A stretch of 64,000 nt of DNA from JAWLAT01 sp041395325. Lineage in GTDB: Bacteria > Pseudomonadota > Gammaproteobacteria > Xanthomonadales > SZUA-5. A program made the translations under genes and the position numbers. The notes beneath the pieces are model-generated. The model was not told the DNA's origin. It did not search any database and worked only from the letters and a program-made list of their open reading frames with translations. The DNA is taken from contig JAWLAT010000005.1 of NCBI GenBank assembly GCA_041395325.1, positions 124,001 through 188,000 of the forward strand, read 5' to 3'. Below, piece after piece: positions 61,082 to 64,000 of this stretch (positions are counted from its first letter, which is position 1; the number at the start of each line of letters is the position of its first letter).

Positions 61082-63214
61082 ATGCGCCGAACCGCCACCG
61101 CCTCGGAATCCGCCACCGCTGCCCAGCAATGGGCCAGCTGGCTGCCCGACGGCCTGCATGCCCCGCTGTCCGCCGCGCTCGGCCACGATCCCGATGTCGC
61201 CACCACGATCAGTGGCGAGCTGGCGCTGCTCGACGATCTGGAAGTTGATCAGGAAACCCGTCAGGCCGCGCTGATCGACGCGCTTGGCCTCACGACCACC
61301 GCGCTGGCGCTGCCACCGACGCAGCTGTCGGCCGGTCTGCGCACGCTGCTCAACGGCCTGGCCGAGGCCAGCAAGGTGTGGGAGTTGTGGGAACACAAGA
61401 GCGGCCACACCGGCGCCGAAGGCCTGCGCCGGCTGCTGCTGGTGCTGATCCGCGATCTGCGCGTGGTCTTTGTGCTGCTGGTCAGCCAGGTGGTGCGCCT
61501 GCGTGCGCTTGGCCACGCCGACCCCGAGGCCCAGCGCCGCGCCGCCCAGCTCACCGCTGACATCCACGCCCCGCTGGCCAACCGGCTGGGCATCTGGCAA
61601 CTCAAGTGGGAACTGGAGGACTGGACCTTCCGCTTCCTGCAGCCGGAGGTCTACCGCCGCGTCGCCAAGCTGCTGGGCGAACGCCGCGCCGATCGCGAGG
61701 GCTACATCGAACGGGTGCTGGCGCAGCTGCGCGGCGCGCTGGACGAGGCCCACATTCGCGGTGCGCAGGTCGCCGGCCGGCCCAAGCACATCTTCAGCAT
61801 CTGGAAGAAGATGCAGCGCAAGGGCGTGGATTTTGACCAGCTCTACGATGTGCGCGCGGTGCGCGTACTGGTCGAGGATGTGCCCACCTGCTACGCCGTG
61901 CTGGGTCTGGTCCATGGTCTGTGGCCCTACATCCCAGGTGAGTTCGACGATTACATCGCCCACCCCAAGGGCAACGACTACCGCTCCCTGCACACCGCGG
62001 TGATCGGCCCCGGTGGCACCTCGCTGGAGGTGCAGATCCGCACCTTCGAGATGCATCGCCAGGCCGAGCTGGGTGTGGCCGCGCACTGGCGTTACAAGGA
62101 AGGCGGCAACAGCGATTCCAGCTTCGAGCGCAAGGTCGCCGAGATGCGCCAGCTGCTCGAACAGCGCGAAGATGGCGAGGACGACAGCGCCCTGCTGGCC
62201 GGCTTCTCCACCGAGGCGCTGGAAGACCGCGTCTATGTGCTCACACCCAAGGGCCAGGTCGTCGACATGGCCCGCGGCAACACCGTGCTGGACTTCGCCT
62301 ACCAGGTCCACACTGAGGTCGGCCACCGCTGTCGCGGCGCCAAGGTCAACGGCCGCATCGTGCCGCTCACCTACAGCCCCGGCAGCGGCGATCGCATCGA
62401 GGTGCTCACCGGCAAGGAAGCCGCCCCCAGGCGCGACTGGCTCAGCGCCCAGAACGGTTATCTGAAGTCGGCCCGCAATCGCACCAAGGTGCGCAACTGG
62501 TTCAACCGGCTCGATTTCGAGCAGAACGTCCGCGACGGCAAGGAGATTGTCGACCGCGAACTTTCCCGCCTGGCACTGGCCTCCGGCGGCCTGGAAGCGC
62601 TGCTGCCCAAGCTCGGCATCGACAAGCTCGACGACCTTTACGCCCAGGTCGCCCTCGGTGATTTGTCACCGGCGCAGATCGCCCGCGTCGCCCACGAGCA
62701 GCAGAGCCCAGCCCGCGACCCGCTGCCGCTGGCCAAGCAGACCCAGCGCCCCACCGAGACACCGAAGGACGCCATCGTCATCGACGGCGTCAACAATCTG
62801 CTGGTCAGCATGGCGCAATGCTGCCACCCGCTCCCCGGCGACCCGGTACAAGGCTTCATCACCCGCGGCCGCGGCATCCGCGTCCACCACGCCGACTGCG
62901 GCTCGCTGCGCCACCTCGCCACGCGCCACCCAGAACGTGTGGTCGAAGTGCAATGGGGCCGCTCGGTCAGCCAACGCTTCGAAGTGCGCATCCGCATCGA
63001 CGCCTACGACCGCCCCGGCCTGCTCCGCGACGTCGGCACCGTCATGGCCACCGCCCAGATCAACGTCCTCTCCCTCAGCAGCCAGGCCGGCAAGGACGGC
63101 TCCGCCGTGCTGAATGTCGACCTCGCCGTGGGCGATTTCGAGCAGTTGTCGCAGCTGATGAGCCGCTTGCGGGAAGTGGCGAATGTGGTGGGGGTTCAGC
63201 GGGTGGGGGGGTGA
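61082..63214 (+). CDS. relA: (p)ppGpp synthetase RelA
   Basis: Ribosome-associated stringent-response synthetase, 710 residues. The N-terminal hydrolase-type region lacks the HDxxED motif (it reads ALIDALGL), as in gammaproteobacterial RelA, so hydrolysis is not expected. The synthetase has GRPKHIFSIWKKMQRKGVDFDQLYDVRAVRVLV, YIAHPKGNDYRSLHTAVIGP and EVQIRTFEMH. The TGS domain is near residues 385-450 (DRVYVLTPKGQVVDM), a Cys-containing zinc-finger-like part has AQCCHPLPGD, and an ACT domain is at the C-terminus (DAYDRPGLLRDVGTVM). Confidence 0.95.
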   Translation: MRRTATASESATAAQQWASWLPDGLHAPLSAALGHDPDVATTISGELALLDDLEVDQETRQAALIDALGLTTTALALPPTQLSAGLRTLLNGLAEASKVWELWEHKSGHTGAEGLRRLLLVLIRDLRVVFVLLVSQVVRLRALGHADPEAQRRAAQLTADIHAPLANRLGIWQLKWELEDWTFRFLQPEVYRRVAKLLGERRADREGYIERVLAQLRGALDEAHIRGAQVAGRPKHIFSIWKKMQRKGVDFDQLYDVRAVRVLVEDVPTCYAVLGLVHGLWPYIPGEFDDYIAHPKGNDYRSLHTAVIGPGGTSLEVQIRTFEMHRQAELGVAAHWRYKEGGNSDSSFERKVAEMRQLLEQREDGEDDSALLAGFSTEALEDRVYVLTPKGQVVDMARGNTVLDFAYQVHTEVGHRCRGAKVNGRIVPLTYSPGSGDRIEVLTGKEAAPRRDWLSAQNGYLKSARNRTKVRNWFNRLDFEQNVRDGKEIVDRELSRLALASGGLEALLPKLGIDKLDDLYAQVALGDLSPAQIARVAHEQQSPARDPLPLAKQTQRPTETPKDAIVIDGVNNLLVSMAQCCHPLPGDPVQGFITRGRGIRVHHADCGSLRHLATRHPERVVEVQWGRSVSQRFEVRIRIDAYDRPGLLRDVGTVMATAQINVLSLSSQAGKDGSAVLNVDLAVGDFEQLSQLMSRLREVANVVGVQRVGG

Positions 63215-63242
63215 GTCGCCTGGCCGACTTGGGTCCTGCGTC

Positions 63243-63298
63243 TCACGTTTTGGTTCTTACGTTTTAGGTTTTACGTTTTAGGTTTTACGTTTTACGTC
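63243..63298. repeat. AT-rich 14-bp tandem repeat, 4 units
   Basis: Two perfect copies of TTACGTTTTAGGTT (63257-63284), flanked by one variant on each side. Strikingly low GC for this genome. Confidence 0.85.
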
Positions 63299-63387
63299 AT
63301 ACGCCTACGACGTTTTCGTTTGCGGGTGATCTGGCCACAAGGCGCACCGCTGGCCCCGAAAGCAAGATCGAAGCGAGCAGCGCCACC

Positions 63388-63651
63388 GTAGAGCCCGCCC
63401 TGCAGGAGATTGAGCGCGCGGTATCGTCCCGCGGCGAGGCCACGACTTTCGCCTCGCCCCCGACCGCTCGTCACCATCAACCTCAATCGACACGCCAATC
63501 CCAACCGTAGGAGCCTGCCCTGCAGGCGATTGAGCGCGCGGTATCGTCCAGCGGCGAGGCCACGACTTTCGCCTCGCCCCCCGACCGCCCGGTCACCATC
63601 AACGTCAATCGACACGCCAATCCCGACCGTAGGAGCCTGCCCTGCAGGCGA
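63388..63651. repeat. composite REP tandem repeat, period about 120 bp, 2.2 copies
   Basis: GTAG heads at 63388, 63507 and 63629. Each head starts a CCTGC/GCAGG-type hairpin (degenerate in the first). In the first two units it is followed by GATTGAGCGCGCGGTATCGTCC and a second hairpin GGCGAGGC/GCCTCGCC (63433-63458 and 63553-63578). Confidence 0.88.
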
Positions 63652-63753
63652 TTGGGCACGAATCCCAGGACTGCCGCCGCGATTGCGTTTCGCGCCACGC
63701 ATCGCACCCTTGTCGATCAGATGCAGACATCAATTGCAGCCACCAGCGTCACT

Positions 63754-63776
63754 GTGGGAGGCTGCTTGCAGCCGAC
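63754..63776. repeat. REP-like hairpin
   Basis: GTGGGAGGCTGCTTGCAGCCGAC, a perfect 6-bp GGCTGC/GCAGCC stem behind a GTGG head. It is related to the GTAG elements nearby. Confidence 0.6.
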
Positions 63777-63892
63777 GGGGCCTGTCATTCTCAACCCGCC
63801 AGGTCGCCAGGTTTTCGCTACCAAACTCACCCCTGCAAACCGCTTCCCGAAGCCCCAAACCGTCACCCACCCAATCCCGCAGACACCGCCCC

Positions 63893-64000
63893 ATGACCGC
63901 CATGATGTGGTTCGACCAGCTCCTCCACCTGGCCCTGCACCTGGGACTGCTGGTCATCCTCTACGTGGGTGTGGTGCAAGCCATCGGGTGGCGACATCGT
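63893..64000 (+). CDS. start of a membrane protein (partial at right edge)
   Basis: 36 residues are visible from the ATG at 63893, with a hydrophobic helix (LLHLALHLGLLVILYVGVVQAI) followed by a basic end. Too short to assign a family, and the ATG is a guess without a strong RBS; an ATG three codons further on is possible. Confidence 0.4.
   Translation, partial: MTAMMWFDQLLHLALHLGLLVILYVGVVQAIGWRHR

Larger units (their letters stand above)
63215..63892. other. 678-bp repeat-rich intergenic region
   Basis: No gene is supported. It contains a 14-bp AT-rich tandem repeat (63243-63298), a 120-bp composite tandem repeat (63388-63651) and a further REP-like hairpin (63754-63776). Confidence 0.7.

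Noticed and set aside
60890..62326. Minus-strand frame of 478 codons opposite relA
   Set aside because: Repeated Leu/Gln/His-rich pattern typical of antisense reading; RelA motifs on the plus strand are complete.
63243..63776. CRISPR array
   Set aside because: Repeats are directly abutting or about 120 bp apart and contain hairpins rather than 28-37-bp repeats with unique spacers. No cas gene is near.
1..64000. Prophage or insertion sequence
   Set aside because: No integrase, transposase or phage structural motif was seen in any frame. Repeats are REP-like and short.

Overview
The window is high-GC, gene-dense chromosomal DNA of a Gram-negative gammaproteobacterium, most likely of the Xanthomonadales (Lysobacterales). 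The evidence is gene content and order: aat-infA-clpA-clpS, nudJ-mnmA, pilMNOPQ beside ponA, and birA-coaX-SPOR protein-tRNA-Thr. GTAG-headed REP sequences and secreted proteins ending near an F-x-(D/N)-G-(F/M) motif fit the same group. The species cannot be named from the sequence. I see no phage, insertion sequence, CRISPR array or rRNA.

Layout. 1-5.5 kb holds a UMF1-type transporter (cut by the left edge), a GNAT acetyltransferase and the N-degron set aat / infA / clpA / clpS. 5.6-10 kb holds nudJ-mnmA, a MAPEG protein, a lipoprotein and an acyl-CoA dehydrogenase. 10-14.7 kb is the most unusual block: a GT2 glycosyltransferase, a 569-residue orphan protein whose N-terminus looks like a PqqD/RRE-type winged helix, a class I methyltransferase, and a divergent radical SAM/SPASM protein. 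14.7-17.6 kb holds a SirB1-type protein, queC and a cNMP-EAL protein. 17.7-25.7 kb is the type IV pilus operon pilMNOPQ, followed on the same strand by a large lipoprotein with Ig-like repeats. 25.9-31.8 kb holds ponA, an unknown gene, gltA, rpmE2 and a nucleoside hydrolase.

32-36 kb holds a large secreted subtilase and mtfA. 36.5-41.6 kb is a run of overlapping genes: a DAK2-DegV fusion, plsY, birA and coaX, then a SPOR protein, ending at tRNA-Thr(UGU). 41.8-47.3 kb holds a rhomboid protease, a DUF1820 protein, ctpA, ilvE and a three-gene unit (anion transporter, membrane protein, DUF4241-like protein). 49-54.9 kb holds a TVP38/VTT-flavoprotein disulfide reductase fusion bracketed by two copies of an inverted-repeat element, then ogt and an AdaA-AlkA fusion set among 7-bp tandem repeats, then dps. 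55-64 kb holds hrpA, a secreted DUF11/cadherin-like protein, relA, a repeat-rich 680-bp gap and the start of a membrane protein.

Functional themes: N-end-rule degradation (Aat, ClpS, ClpA), type IV pili and surface proteins, a possible acyl-phosphate route into phospholipid (FakAB-like fusion plus PlsY), alkylation repair (Ogt plus AdaA-AlkA) and stringent response (RelA). Many adjacent genes overlap by 1-4 nt (ATGA, TGATG, GTGA), so they are probably co-translated. Start sites were chosen from RBS, overlap and family length. Several genes appear to use GTG or TTG.
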